NCBI RefSeq assembly: GCF_000242455.2
Contig: NC_019892.1
Location: forward strand, 4,092,001-4,156,000
Source of the DNA: Singulisphaera acidiphila DSM 18658
GTDB lineage: Bacteria > Planctomycetota > Planctomycetia > Isosphaerales > Isosphaeraceae
Direction: 5' to 3'
Length of the DNA: 64,000 nucleotides
The notes beneath the pieces are model-generated. The model saw only the letters and a list, made by a program, of their open reading frames with translations, was not told the origin of the DNA and ran no database searches. Shown one piece after another: positions 41,245-51,481 of the stretch. Position numbers and translations under genes: made by a program. Every line of letters begins with the position of its first letter. Position 1 is the first letter of the stretch.

Positions 41245-43677
41245 TCAACGCCCGGATTTTGCAGGCGGTGCGGCGAAGTCCTGATCCAAATAGCCGCCGA
41301 TCGCGGCCGCGTCGGTGTAGGCATAACGCGTCAGCACCGTCCGCACGGCTTCGGGACGAGCGATGATTATCGCGACAGCCTCGGTGAGCGCTTCGGGGCG
41401 GGTCCCGAGGAGCGGGTTCGCGAACCGGCGTGCTGGGATCTGACCGTCGGGCGAGGCTGGACTGTCGAACCGGGTCAGAACGGCCAGAAGCGCCGAGGCC
41501 CCCGGGTTGAGGACGACGTGCTCCCCTTTCACGATCGCGGGCGCGGCCGCGACGATGGCTTGTGCGGCCGCGCGCAAGCCGTTGGCATCGTCGCGAGCCC
41601 ACTCGAATAGTGGTTCATTGACCTGTGGGATCGGCGCTTTGGTGAGCCCCTCTCCCCAGAACCGACCCAACCAGGGGGTAGATCGCTGCACCCACTCGGG
41701 GCTCTCGACGTGAGGAGCCGGCTCGCCCGGGGCCGAGGCGAGCAGATTCAACGCCACGGCGCGCGAGACGGCCACCGGATCGGCGACCGACGCGACCCTC
41801 AGTCGATCCAGTTGCGCCGGGGCAAGCGAGTAAAACGGCCTCATGGCAAACAAGAGCCGGGACTGCGAAGAGGCTTTGGCATCCTGGGTGAGCAGCCAAC
41901 CATACGGGAACTTGGTCGAGTCCTTCATCCCAAGGTCGATGTCCCCTCTCAAGGCCCCCAACGACTGAAGCTCCGAGAACGTGGGGGCCTCCACCTTACC
42001 CGTGAAAAAGCCGACGGCGGCCCCCGGCGGCAGGAGCTCGTTGATTGCCGTAATCGCCGACGGGTTGAAGGCGTCGTACCAATAGGCCAACTCGAAACCC
42101 TTGTCCCTCGCCCCCTTCGGCCCACCGACAAGCTCGTTGTAGTACGAAAGCTCGAACGGGTGGACCTTGATCAACTGCCAGCCCGAGGTCAGCAGAACAA
42201 GGCCAGCCAGTGCGCTCCGAGTCCAGACGACGCGCGCGCCAAGTCGCCGCGCCAGGCCGTCCGCCACCCAGACCGTCCCCCAACCGGCAAGCCCCGCCAT
42301 GAAGAAGAAGGCCGGAAGCAGGAGACGGACCCCGTCGTGTGCCGGAGTCGGCAGCATCCGGAGGATCGGCCAGGTCAGGAAGTGGATCAGGAAGTAGAGC
42401 GGGATGCGATCTTGTCGCGCGACCCGAATCGCGTAAATCATACCGGCCATGGATGCGAAAATGATCGCCGCAGGGGTGACGACGGCGATCAAGACCCAGC
42501 CGTTGTGCCACGGAAGGCTGAATTCGTAGAGCTGGCCTAGGTAAAGGATCCAGATATCGGGAAGCGACCCGCGACGATCGGTGTTGAGCATATAATAGTG
42601 GGCCAACCTCGGCAGCGTCTCACGCCACCAGGCCGGGTTACCCAGCCAGCTCACGACGGGCGCAAACGCCAAGATCGCCGTCCAGGTCTCAATCGCCGGC
42701 CGCTCCATGCCCCAGACCGGGCTCCCTCGATAAACCCGTCCAAGCAGCCGACGAAAGAACCAGACCAGCAGCGGGACAGCCAGAATCAGGCCGGGCACAA
42801 CGCTCGGCGGTCGGGCGAGAAAAAGGTTCGTGGTCGATGGAGTGGGGAGTTTCGCCTTCAAGCGGAGGATCTCCACGAAGGCGACTCCCAGCGGGACAAG
42901 CATCGCCAGGGTCGTCAGCACGCCATCGATCCAGGCAGCCTTTCCTCCCCCCTCCCGTTTGAACGCCCTCGGCAGGTGGCTGAAGACCAGCCAGGCGAGC
43001 AGGGGGATGATGACGAGCACGGCCGCCATCTTCTCCACGAACGCCAGTCCGATCAGCACCCCCACCAGGATGCGCCAACACCTCCCCCCCGGTTCGTAGA
43101 GTCCCTTCCAGAACGCCAGGGCCGTGGCCGCCCAGAGCAAGAGCCCCGGCATGTCGGTCCCCGCGATGTGGCCGTCCCCATAGACTCGAGGCATACACAG
43201 CAAGGCCCCCGCCATGACCCCACCGACCCACGCCCCATACCGCCGCGCCAGGAACCCGAAACCGATCGTGATCGTCAGGGCATATTCGAAAACCGAGGCC
43301 AACCGCCGCGACGGAATATCCTTCACCCAACGTCCAAAGAGTGCATGCGTCGCCAGATTCAACTGCCCGGCCAGCGGAGGATGAAAATTGATCCCGTGCC
43401 GGCCATACGGCCAATAGTAGAGCAGAACGTCGGGATCGACGAGGGCCGAGACCTCCGCACCCGACCTCGCCTGCGCCAGCCGCTCCCACCACTGGGCTGA
43501 CATGATCTGACTGTACCGGTAGGCCGGTTCGTCCCAGGTCAGCCCGATGTCCCCCGTCGTCGGCAGAGTCGCCGCGAGGGCTGCGACCAGCACAACCCCA
43601 CAGGCCACCCACCACCACGTCCCGGACAGCCGGGCCGGCTCGTTCCCGTCAGTTTGGTTGCTCTCAGAATTCGCCAT
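41245..43677 (-). CDS. Large GT39-like membrane glycosyltransferase
   Basis: An 810-residue polytopic membrane protein. The first periplasmic loop has TWDEPAYRYSQ with the acidic pair expected of ArnT/PMT-type (GT39/GT83) enzymes, which transfer sugars from polyprenyl-phosphate. About ten or eleven helices run to residue 500. The remaining 300 residues form a soluble domain with PFELSYYNELVGGPKGARDKGFELAYWYDAFNP (in pieces), a motif common to planctomycete relatives. ATG 43677 is preferred over GTG 43686 only because of the codon; neither has a clear ribosome site. Acceptor unknown. Confidence 0.75.
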   Translation of the reverse strand: MANSESNQTDGNEPARLSGTWWWVACGVVLVAALAATLPTTGDIGLTWDEPAYRYSQIMSAQWWERLAQARSGAEVSALVDPDVLLYYWPYGRHGINFHPPLAGQLNLATHALFGRWVKDIPSRRLASVFEYALTITIGFGFLARRYGAWVGGVMAGALLCMPRVYGDGHIAGTDMPGLLLWAATALAFWKGLYEPGGRCWRILVGVLIGLAFVEKMAAVLVIIPLLAWLVFSHLPRAFKREGGGKAAWIDGVLTTLAMLVPLGVAFVEILRLKAKLPTPSTTNLFLARPPSVVPGLILAVPLLVWFFRRLLGRVYRGSPVWGMERPAIETWTAILAFAPVVSWLGNPAWWRETLPRLAHYYMLNTDRRGSLPDIWILYLGQLYEFSLPWHNGWVLIAVVTPAAIIFASMAGMIYAIRVARQDRIPLYFLIHFLTWPILRMLPTPAHDGVRLLLPAFFFMAGLAGWGTVWVADGLARRLGARVVWTRSALAGLVLLTSGWQLIKVHPFELSYYNELVGGPKGARDKGFELAYWYDAFNPSAITAINELLPPGAAVGFFTGKVEAPTFSELQSLGALRGDIDLGMKDSTKFPYGWLLTQDAKASSQSRLLFAMRPFYSLAPAQLDRLRVASVADPVAVSRAVALNLLASAPGEPAPHVESPEWVQRSTPWLGRFWGEGLTKAPIPQVNEPLFEWARDDANGLRAAAQAIVAAAPAIVKGEHVVLNPGASALLAVLTRFDSPASPDGQIPARRFANPLLGTRPEALTEAVAIIIARPEAVRTVLTRYAYTDAAAIGGYLDQDFAAPPAKSGR

Positions 43678-43799
43678 AACGCTCACTTACGCACATGCCT
43701 GGTCGAACCATGCCACCTGAAATCCAAGGATCCATAGACTAGCAACATGCAAACAACACGGCCTATCCCACCTAATTTTCCCATGTTGAAGAAAATTCG

Positions 43800-43828
43800 T
43801 TGCAGGAATGCGATTCTTGTTTTATTCT
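43800..43828 (+). promoter_or_regulatory. Promoter of Cys-rich protein gene
   Basis: TTGCAG (43800-43805), 17-base spacer, TATTCT (43823-43828), about 100 bases before the start at 43932. It lies in a noticeably AT-richer stretch than its surroundings. Confidence 0.6.
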
Positions 43829-43931
43829 ATCCTTCGAGAGGGCATTCAGATTGCCCAGTCGGAAGACTCGCATTGCCGGACCTCCCGTGAGGTCCTGAGT
43901 TTGAGTATGAAGTAATCTAGGAGCCAAGTCC

Positions 43932-44267
43932 ATGCGACGACAACTGTTGACCCTGGCCCTGACCGGTCTCTTCGGCACCCTCCTGCTGAGCAGCGATGCC
44001 AGCGCTTGCCACAAGAAGCGTTGCAAGACCCCCGCGACTTGCGCACCGGTCCAGACCGTTGTGGTCGCCCCCTGTCCCCCGCCCGCCCCGGTCTGTGCGC
44101 CGGCCCCGACCTGTGCGCCAGCCCCGACCTGCTTCCGCCCCCGCAAGAAGCTCTTCAGCGGCCTCTGCCACAAGAAGCAGGTTTGCGCAACCCCGGTCGC
44201 CTACGCCGCCCCCACCTGCGCCCCCTGCGCAACCCCCACGATTTTCCCCTCAGGCCAGGGCTTCTGA
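43932..44267 (+). CDS. Small secreted Cys/Pro-rich protein
   Basis: A 111-residue protein with a clear signal peptide (MRRQLLTLALTGLFGTLLLSS, cut near DASA, about residue 25). The mature part has about 14 cysteines, short repeats CAPAPT, and two CHKK motifs (CHKKRC about 26-31, CHKKQVC about 79-85) that frame the Pro-rich middle. It is likely a disulfide-linked or metal-binding envelope protein; planctomycete cell walls are rich in Cys-rich proteins, but a wall role is inference. AGGAG lies 8 bases before the ATG. It forms a stand-alone unit with its own promoter and a textbook terminator. Confidence 0.75.
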   Translation: MRRQLLTLALTGLFGTLLLSSDASACHKKRCKTPATCAPVQTVVVAPCPPPAPVCAPAPTCAPAPTCFRPRKKLFSGLCHKKQVCATPVAYAAPTCAPCATPTIFPSGQGF

Positions 44268-44273
44268 GCCAAA

Positions 44274-44324
44274 CGAGGGCGAATGACCGGCATCGACCGG
44301 TCATTCGTCCTCGTCTTTTTTTTT
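44274..44324 (+). terminator. Intrinsic terminator
   Basis: 17-base stem with one mismatch (44274-44290 with 44297-44313), six-base loop CATCGA, then a run of nine T (44316-44324). The best intrinsic terminator in the window. Confidence 0.9.
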
Positions 44325-44458
44325 CGCGGATCCAGCGACTCCGCCCTGCTTCATCATTCCGCCCGCAAAGTGAGCCCCCTGCGGCTCGACCTCACACCTC
44401 TGCCAAAAAGACGGCCGAAATCGGCCACCTGAGATTCAAACGCAACGTCACGAAAAAC

Positions 44459-45778
44459 TCAGACGAGTTCTCGAATCGGACGCCCATCGTAGTTGATCTG
44501 GATCGGGCGACCGTCCGGCGTGATGTGCGTGGTATCGAGCGGGATACCGAGACTGCGGTAGAGCGTTGCGGCGAGGTCTTCCGTATAGTACGGGGCCTCG
44601 GTCGGCTGCTCCCCCAGCGCGTTGGTGCGTCCCACCGCCACCCCGGTGCGGATCCCTCCCCCTGCCAGAAGCGCAATGCCGGCCGTGGACCAGTGGTCGC
44701 GTCCTGCGGAGGGGTTGACCTTCGGCGTCCTGCCGAAGTCGCTCAAGGTCAGGACGAGGGTCGACTCGAGCATGCCACGGTCGGAGAGATCTTGAAGCAG
44801 GCCGGAGAGCGCCGAGTCGAGTCGCGGAAGCAGCCGGTCTCTGAGCGAGCTGAAATTGTTCTGATGCGTGTCCCAACCACCATCGGTGACGGTGACGAAC
44901 CGAACGCCCGACTCGATCAGCCGACGCGCCAGCAAACAGCCCTGGCCCAACGAATGCCGACCATAGCGGTCGCGGATCCGAGGGTCTTCGCGACCGATGT
45001 CGAACGCCTTCTTCGCCTGGGGGGCAGTGACCAGGTTGTATGCCTTCTCATAAAACGTGTCGGCTGCTTCGAGAGCCGAGGAACTCGACTCGAACTGGGC
45101 CTGCCAGGTGTCAACCGTTTCCAGCACCTTCATCCGGCGCTGGAACCGCTCAGGGTTCACGCCGCCGGGCAAGGTCACGTCGCGGACGGTAAAGCTAGGG
45201 CTCGAGGCATCGCCGGGGAGGACGAACGGGTTGTACTGATCCCCCAGGAAACCCGCCACGCCGCCGCCGAACCGCTGGTCGATCGACACGCCCAGTTGCA
45301 CATAGGGGGGCATGCTGTTGCGATCCCCCTTCTCCTTGGCAACGACCGCCCCAAACGCGGGAAAGGTGACCGACTGGTTGAACGGATGGCCCGTCATCAT
45401 GTACGCGTCGGCCACGCCGTGCGATCCATTGCGCGGGTTCAGCGAGCGGAGGATCGAAAACTTATCCTGGTGCTGCGCCAGCCTGGGCAGCGGGTCGCAA
45501 ACCTGGATGCCGGCGACGTTGGTATCGATGACTCCGAACTCGCCTCGGATTTCGGCCGGCGCCTCGGGCTTGGGATCGAAGCTATCAATATGGCTGATCC
45601 CCCCCTGAAGCCAGAGGAGAATGCACGAGACATCCTTGCCCGGCGACCCCGCCATCGCCCGAGCCCGCAGAAATTCGGGCAAACCCAGCCCAAACGCCGA
45701 GAGCGATCCAACTCGGAGAACATCGCGCCGAGTCACCCCGTCACAATCCCGGTTCGACCCACTCTTGAGCAGAAACAT
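44459..45778 (-). CDS. DUF1501 protein, Tat-exported
   Basis: A 439-residue protein of the DUF1501 family, related to the alkaline phosphatase/sulfatase fold and greatly expanded in planctomycetes. The N terminus has a twin-arginine signal (TRRDVLRVGSLSAFGLGL). Core motifs are CILLWLQGGISHIDSFDPKP, a catalytic-type region near GSHGVADAYMMTGH, VTDGGWDTHQNN and SDFGRTPKVN...GRDHW. These proteins often pair with DUF1549/DUF1553 cytochromes, which are not next door here. GAGGGAG lies about 9 bases before the ATG. Biochemical role is unproven. Confidence 0.9.
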   Translation of the reverse strand: MFLLKSGSNRDCDGVTRRDVLRVGSLSAFGLGLPEFLRARAMAGSPGKDVSCILLWLQGGISHIDSFDPKPEAPAEIRGEFGVIDTNVAGIQVCDPLPRLAQHQDKFSILRSLNPRNGSHGVADAYMMTGHPFNQSVTFPAFGAVVAKEKGDRNSMPPYVQLGVSIDQRFGGGVAGFLGDQYNPFVLPGDASSPSFTVRDVTLPGGVNPERFQRRMKVLETVDTWQAQFESSSSALEAADTFYEKAYNLVTAPQAKKAFDIGREDPRIRDRYGRHSLGQGCLLARRLIESGVRFVTVTDGGWDTHQNNFSSLRDRLLPRLDSALSGLLQDLSDRGMLESTLVLTLSDFGRTPKVNPSAGRDHWSTAGIALLAGGGIRTGVAVGRTNALGEQPTEAPYYTEDLAATLYRSLGIPLDTTHITPDGRPIQINYDGRPIRELV

Positions 45779-46108
45779 CGGGCCACTCCCTCGTCAGAAA
45801 AGTCGAGCGTCGGATCACGATTTTCTGGATTCCGTGCATGATCTCATCGACCATACTTTTAAATAAAGTTTAACACTGCCCCTGGCCTGGAGCAACAAGA
45901 ATCATCGTCATGGATTTGAAGGGTGTGTACCCGGCAAATCCTGAATTATGGCCTGGTCACGATCCACCAACCAGTAGGCCGGCCTCCTCCAAATTTCCAG
46001 GTTAACATACATGCGAGAATCCCCCCAAAGCCCCCGGCAACGGTATAATCTGAGTCGCCCAGGCAATGGTCGGCCCGGATTCAAGCCACCGCAAGGGGAG
46101 GAGAGCCG
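45779..46108. other. Divergent intergenic region
   Basis: About 330 bases, AT-rich around 45855-45880 (TTTAAATAAAG). It must contain promoters for DUF1501 and the ABC ATPase; no clean -35/-10 pair found. Confidence 0.35.
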
Positions 46109-47230
46109 TTGGCTCAGGTCGCTCTGAAGAATCTCACGAAGACTTATCCGGGGGGGATCTCGGCGGTCTCGGCGATCGACCTCGACATCGGGGATGGCGA
46201 ACTGTTCGTGCTGGTCGGCCCGTCGGGTTCGGGGAAGAGCACACTCTTACGGCTGATCGCGGGACTGGAAACGCCCACCACGGGAGGACTCTGGATCGGC
46301 GGGTCGAGGGCCGATGAGCTGGCCCCGGCGGATCGCGACGTTGCGATGGTGTTTCAGACCCCCGCGCTCTATCCCCATCTCTCAGTCTCGGAAAACCTGG
46401 CATTCGGCCTGCGTGCCCGACGGTTCCCGAAGACGGAGATTGGGAAGCGAGTCACGGCGGTCGCGGCCCGGCTCGGCCTAGACGAACTCCTCAATCGCAG
46501 GCCGGCAACACTCTCGGGGGGCCAGCGTCAGCGGGTCGCGCTCGGGCGTGCGATCGTCCGTGAGCCCCGCGCATTTCTGCTCGATGAGCCGTTCTCGAGC
46601 CTCGATGCCCCGCTCCGCGCCGCGATGAGAGCCGAGCTCATCGATCTTCACCGAAAACTCGGTACGACGATGATCCACGTCACCCACGACCAGGCCGAAG
46701 CGATGGCAATGGGGGACCGAATCGCAGTGATGGACCAAGGGCGGGTGGTTCAAGTGGGAACCCCTTTGGAAGTCTACCACCACCCAGCGAGCCGGTTCGT
46801 CGCCCGGTTCATCGGCAGCCCACCGATGAATATTCTCCCATGCGCAGTCGAATGGTCGAACGAATCGGCCAGAATTCAGGTCATGGACACACCCAGCGAG
46901 TCCGCCTGGACGGCAGAGCTTGGCTCGTACTGGACCAAGTCGCTTCGTAACCGGAAACCGACCCGGGTCGACCTCGGGGTTCGACCCGAGCAGATCGCCC
47001 TGGCAAACGGTGAATCCGCAGAGCCTGGCCGTCTAAATGCGTCCGCCGAGGTGCGCCGACTCGAGCCGCTCGGGCACGAAACGATCGCGACACTCGACCT
47101 CGGGCCGCACCCGCTCAGTCTGCGAATTTCTCCCGGCACTGCGATTCGGGTCGGCGATCAAGTCCCAATTCGCATCGACCCTAATCACGCCGCCTGGTTC
47201 GACGCCGAAACGGGCCTGGTCCTCCAGTAA
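46109..47230 (+). CDS. ABC transporter ATPase, MalK/UgpC type
   Basis: A 373-residue cytoplasmic ATPase that would power sugar or polyol uptake. Walker A GPSGSGKST (about residues 38-46), Q-loop VFQTPALYPHL, signature LSGGQRQR, Walker B AFLLDEPFSSLD and H-loop HVTHDQAEAM are all intact, followed by a TOBE-type regulatory domain (about 240-373) typical of the UgpC/MalK group. The start is TTG at 46109, supported by GGAGGAG 5 bases upstream. No permease or binding-protein gene adjoins it, so it probably serves one or more transporters encoded elsewhere. Confidence 0.9.
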   Translation: MAQVALKNLTKTYPGGISAVSAIDLDIGDGELFVLVGPSGSGKSTLLRLIAGLETPTTGGLWIGGSRADELAPADRDVAMVFQTPALYPHLSVSENLAFGLRARRFPKTEIGKRVTAVAARLGLDELLNRRPATLSGGQRQRVALGRAIVREPRAFLLDEPFSSLDAPLRAAMRAELIDLHRKLGTTMIHVTHDQAEAMAMGDRIAVMDQGRVVQVGTPLEVYHHPASRFVARFIGSPPMNILPCAVEWSNESARIQVMDTPSESAWTAELGSYWTKSLRNRKPTRVDLGVRPEQIALANGESAEPGRLNASAEVRRLEPLGHETIATLDLGPHPLSLRISPGTAIRVGDQVPIRIDPNHAAWFDAETGLVLQ

Positions 47231-47383
47231 CACGACCGGGCGGGCGGTTGGGGTTCACCCGGTGGACCGCCTGGATTACCGCGCGGCGGCCGGAGTGCCC
47301 GATTGTCGAACGATGGCCGGCGGGATAGCCTTGGCGTGGTGGCGGCTTCACGATTTGCCTCGATCGGGTAGGGCCCAGGCGCA

Positions 47384-48490
47384 ATGCGCGACGTATTGCA
47401 AAGGTTGACCGACGCCCTGGAGCGCGGTCGGGAACAGATCGTTTGCCAGGTGGTCGAAACCAAAGGGTCGACTCCCCAAAAGGCGGGTGCCTTGATGGTC
47501 GTCGACCCCGACGGCGGTCAGGCCGGTACGCTCGGGGGGGGATGTGTCGAAGCCGAGGTAAAGCAGAAGGCGATCCGCCGAATTGGCGAGATCGGGGCAG
47601 AGGTCCACTCGTTCATCCTCGACCACGACTATGCCTGGGCCGACGGCCTGATCTGCGGCGGGAAGATGGTCATCGCCGCCGAGGCCCTCCGTGGACTCGA
47701 ACCGCTCGCTTACTTCCGCATCTATCAACAGCTCCTCGAAGCAGGCGAAGGGTACACCGAGGCCGTCGTCGTCAACGAGGAAGGGGCGGGAGCGCCGGTC
47801 GGGAGCCGATTCCTGTTCGATCACAACGGAACCCTCGCGGCGGCCTGGCCAACAAGCCAAACGCCGGACGCAGCGGCCAAGGGGGTAATTCCGCTCTCCG
47901 ACCGACCTCGGCCCAGCGTCAAAGCAGGGGTCGCCTTCCTGCCGACCTTGCCTCGGATCCGCCTGATCATCGTCGGAGGAGGACACGTCGGGCAGGGGGT
48001 CGCCAACCTCGCCGCACAGGCCGATTTTGAGGTTTGGGTTGTCGACGATCGCCATCAGTATGCCAACCCAGAGCGATTTCCCATGGCGGCGAAAATCGTC
48101 GTCGGGCCGATCGACGAAGTACTCCCCGCGCTCGAGATCACGTCACGAACTTACGCCCTGATCGTCACCAGGGGTCATGGCCACGACCAGGAAGCGCTCT
48201 ATCATCTGGCTCCGACACCCGCGACTTACGTCGGCCTGATCGGCAGTCGCCGCAAGATCCGACTCATCTTCGCAAGTTTGCGCGACATGGGTTTCTCCGA
48301 GTCGGCCCTTCAGCGCGTGGCCGCGCCGGTCGGACTGGAAATCGGCTCGCAGACCGTCCCCGAAATCGCAATCAGTATTGTGGCCGAGTTGATCGCCAGG
48401 CGCAACCTGGGACCGGCGGGACAGGCCACGCGCCCTGCGATCGAGCCGGCCCCCGACGAGGTCCCGGTTTCCGGGTTCTCCCACCCATGA
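47384..48490 (+). CDS. XdhC-family protein
   Basis: A 368-residue protein of the XdhC/CoxI family, which carries and sulfurates molybdenum cofactor and delivers it to xanthine-dehydrogenase-type enzymes. The N-terminal XdhC domain has CQVVETKGSTPQKAGALMVV and GGGCVEAEV; the C-terminal Rossmann domain has LIIVGGGHVGQGVANLAA and VTRGHGHDQEALYHL with YVGLIGSRRK. Length is normal. Its stop overlaps the MobA-like gene by four bases. The target hydroxylase is not in the window. Confidence 0.88.
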   Translation: MRDVLQRLTDALERGREQIVCQVVETKGSTPQKAGALMVVDPDGGQAGTLGGGCVEAEVKQKAIRRIGEIGAEVHSFILDHDYAWADGLICGGKMVIAAEALRGLEPLAYFRIYQQLLEAGEGYTEAVVVNEEGAGAPVGSRFLFDHNGTLAAAWPTSQTPDAAAKGVIPLSDRPRPSVKAGVAFLPTLPRIRLIIVGGGHVGQGVANLAAQADFEVWVVDDRHQYANPERFPMAAKIVVGPIDEVLPALEITSRTYALIVTRGHGHDQEALYHLAPTPATYVGLIGSRRKIRLIFASLRDMGFSESALQRVAAPVGLEIGSQTVPEIAISIVAELIARRNLGPAGQATRPAIEPAPDEVPVSGFSHP

Positions 48491-49089
48491 TCGCGGCGAT
48501 CGTACCGGCCGCCGGGAGGAGCGAACGGATGGGACAGCCCAAGCTGATCCTGTCGATCGCCGGACGGACGGTCATCACCAGGGTGGTCCATGCCCTACGG
48601 CAGGGGGGGGCAGTGCCGGTCGTCGTAGTCACTCCGCCTCGCGATGCGCCGGGAGCCGGTCTCCTGATCGACGAATCCGACAGGGCAGGGGCCATTGTCG
48701 TCATTGCGGAGACACGTCCCCCCGATATGCGGGCCTCGTTCGAGCTCGGACTGACTCACCTGGAACGATCGGACCATCCCTCAGCGGTCATCCTTACACC
48801 GGCCGACAGCCCCGGAATCACCGCCGCGCTGGTTTCTCAACTCGTGAACCGTGCTGAGGCCATTCCGGAAGCCATCCTCACCCCCACCTTCCAGGGGCGA
48901 CGAGGTCATCCCATCGTCCTCCCCTGGGCGATGGCGCTCAAGAGCCGAGAACTTCCGCAAAGTGCCGGCCTGAACTCACTTGTCGCCCTCCACGCCTCGG
49001 AGGTCGTCGAAGTCGAGGTGGCTGAACCAGGCGTGCTCGACGATCTCGACACGCCCGAAGATTACCAACGATGGGTTCCCTCGCAGTGA
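48487..49089 (+). CDS. MocA-type molybdenum cofactor nucleotidyltransferase
   Basis: A 200-residue NTP transferase of the MobA-like group, MocA branch, which attaches CMP (or GMP) to the molybdenum cofactor for hydroxylases. The nucleotide-binding start IVPAAGRSERMGQPKL matches the consensus (LAAGxSxRMGxxK), and TPADSPGI holds the metal-binding Asp. FQGRRGHPIVLPW is the usual product-site segment. It is coupled to xdhC by an ATGA overlap, supporting a role in maturing the same enzyme. Confidence 0.86.
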   Translation: MIAAIVPAAGRSERMGQPKLILSIAGRTVITRVVHALRQGGAVPVVVVTPPRDAPGAGLLIDESDRAGAIVVIAETRPPDMRASFELGLTHLERSDHPSAVILTPADSPGITAALVSQLVNRAEAIPEAILTPTFQGRRGHPIVLPWAMALKSRELPQSAGLNSLVALHASEVVEVEVAEPGVLDDLDTPEDYQRWVPSQ

Positions 49090-49182
49090 CGGATGCATCA
49101 GTAATATCGCGTGGGAGATTTCGCTCGCCTGGGAAATTCTCGTGGCGAGTGTCCGACACCGGGGAACAAAGGAAGCAATCAC

Positions 49183-49482
49183 GTGCAGGTCACCATCCGG
49201 CTCTTTGCCCTGGCCAAACAGATTGTGGGGCGATCGGAACTCCCTCTCCAACTCCCGGAATCCGCCACAGTCGCCGACCTGAGGCAGGAGCTCGCCCGCG
49301 CCTACCCCGAGCTGGCCCCACTCATTCCCAACCTGATGGTTGCCATCGAATCCGAGTACGCCGACGACCCAAGGGCAATCCAGGAAGGAGAGGAAGTCGC
49401 ACTGATTCCCCCAGTGAGTGGCGGCGTCGGCCTTAATCCAAGAAATTCCCAGGCAGTAACCTCTTCACTACAAACGGTTTAA
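49183..49482 (+). CDS. moaD: MoaD/ThiS-family sulfur carrier with C-terminal extension
   Basis: A 99-residue ubiquitin-fold sulfur carrier of the molybdopterin synthase small subunit type: QVTIRLFALAKQIVG at the start, TVADLRQELARAYP, and VALIPPVSGG at residues 72-81. In normal MoaD the protein ends at the Gly-Gly, whose carboxylate is thiolated. Here 18 further residues follow (VGLNPRNSQAVTSSLQTV), which would have to be removed before activation. GTG 49183 has AAAGGAAG about 8 bases upstream. It lies 93 bases after the MocA gene and completes a molybdenum-cofactor cluster. Confidence 0.78.
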   Translation: MQVTIRLFALAKQIVGRSELPLQLPESATVADLRQELARAYPELAPLIPNLMVAIESEYADDPRAIQEGEEVALIPPVSGGVGLNPRNSQAVTSSLQTV

Positions 49483-49515
49483 TGCAAGCACAACAAGCCA
49501 AGCGAGAGCAAACGA

Positions 49516-49543
49516 TTGACTTCGGTTCGGATCCGGGTATTAT
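49516..49543 (+). promoter_or_regulatory. rRNA operon promoter
   Basis: TTGACT (49516-49521), 16-base spacer, TATTAT (49538-49543), then a C-rich discriminator (CTCCCC). Strong match, about 420 bases before 16S, as usual for rRNA leaders. Confidence 0.7.
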
Positions 49544-49708
49544 CTCCCCTGTCGCCTGTGTCACCACGGGTGACAACGAAACGGCCGGCTGACTTGGGAC
49601 GGGCAACCGATCACCAAAACAGCGGGCCGTGATGTTGTCGGTAGAGTCGGCCGGCGTGACACGCCCCCAGGGCAAGTCACTCCGGCCAATCGCTTCGATA
49701 GCACGTTC

Positions 49709-49721
49709 GTTCTTTGACAAT
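49709..49721 (+). promoter_or_regulatory. boxA-like antitermination element in rRNA leader
   Basis: GTTCTTTGACAAT resembles the bacterial boxA (TGCTCTTTAACAA), where NusB/S10 bind the transcript to prevent premature termination. A sister copy is in the 16S-23S spacer. Confidence 0.6.
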
Positions 49722-49966
49722 CCGGTCGATCGTGGTTCTTGTGGTTGAAGAGAACCTTTGAGGGAAGCCGGCGTGGAGCCGTTTGAGTCGTCTCGACCCC
49801 GTTTGGTTGGAGGTCGAACCGCGACGGAGACGGATCCAACAGCCAACAGCACGAGGGAGCAGGGGCGTGCCCCGGTGAACTCGAGCTGCGACCAGTTAGC
49901 AAATTCCTCAACCCTTTTGAAGGTGAGGACCGGCTCGTTCTGCTCTTCGGAGCAGGGGAGACGACC

Positions 49967-51481
<1,515 letters not shown>

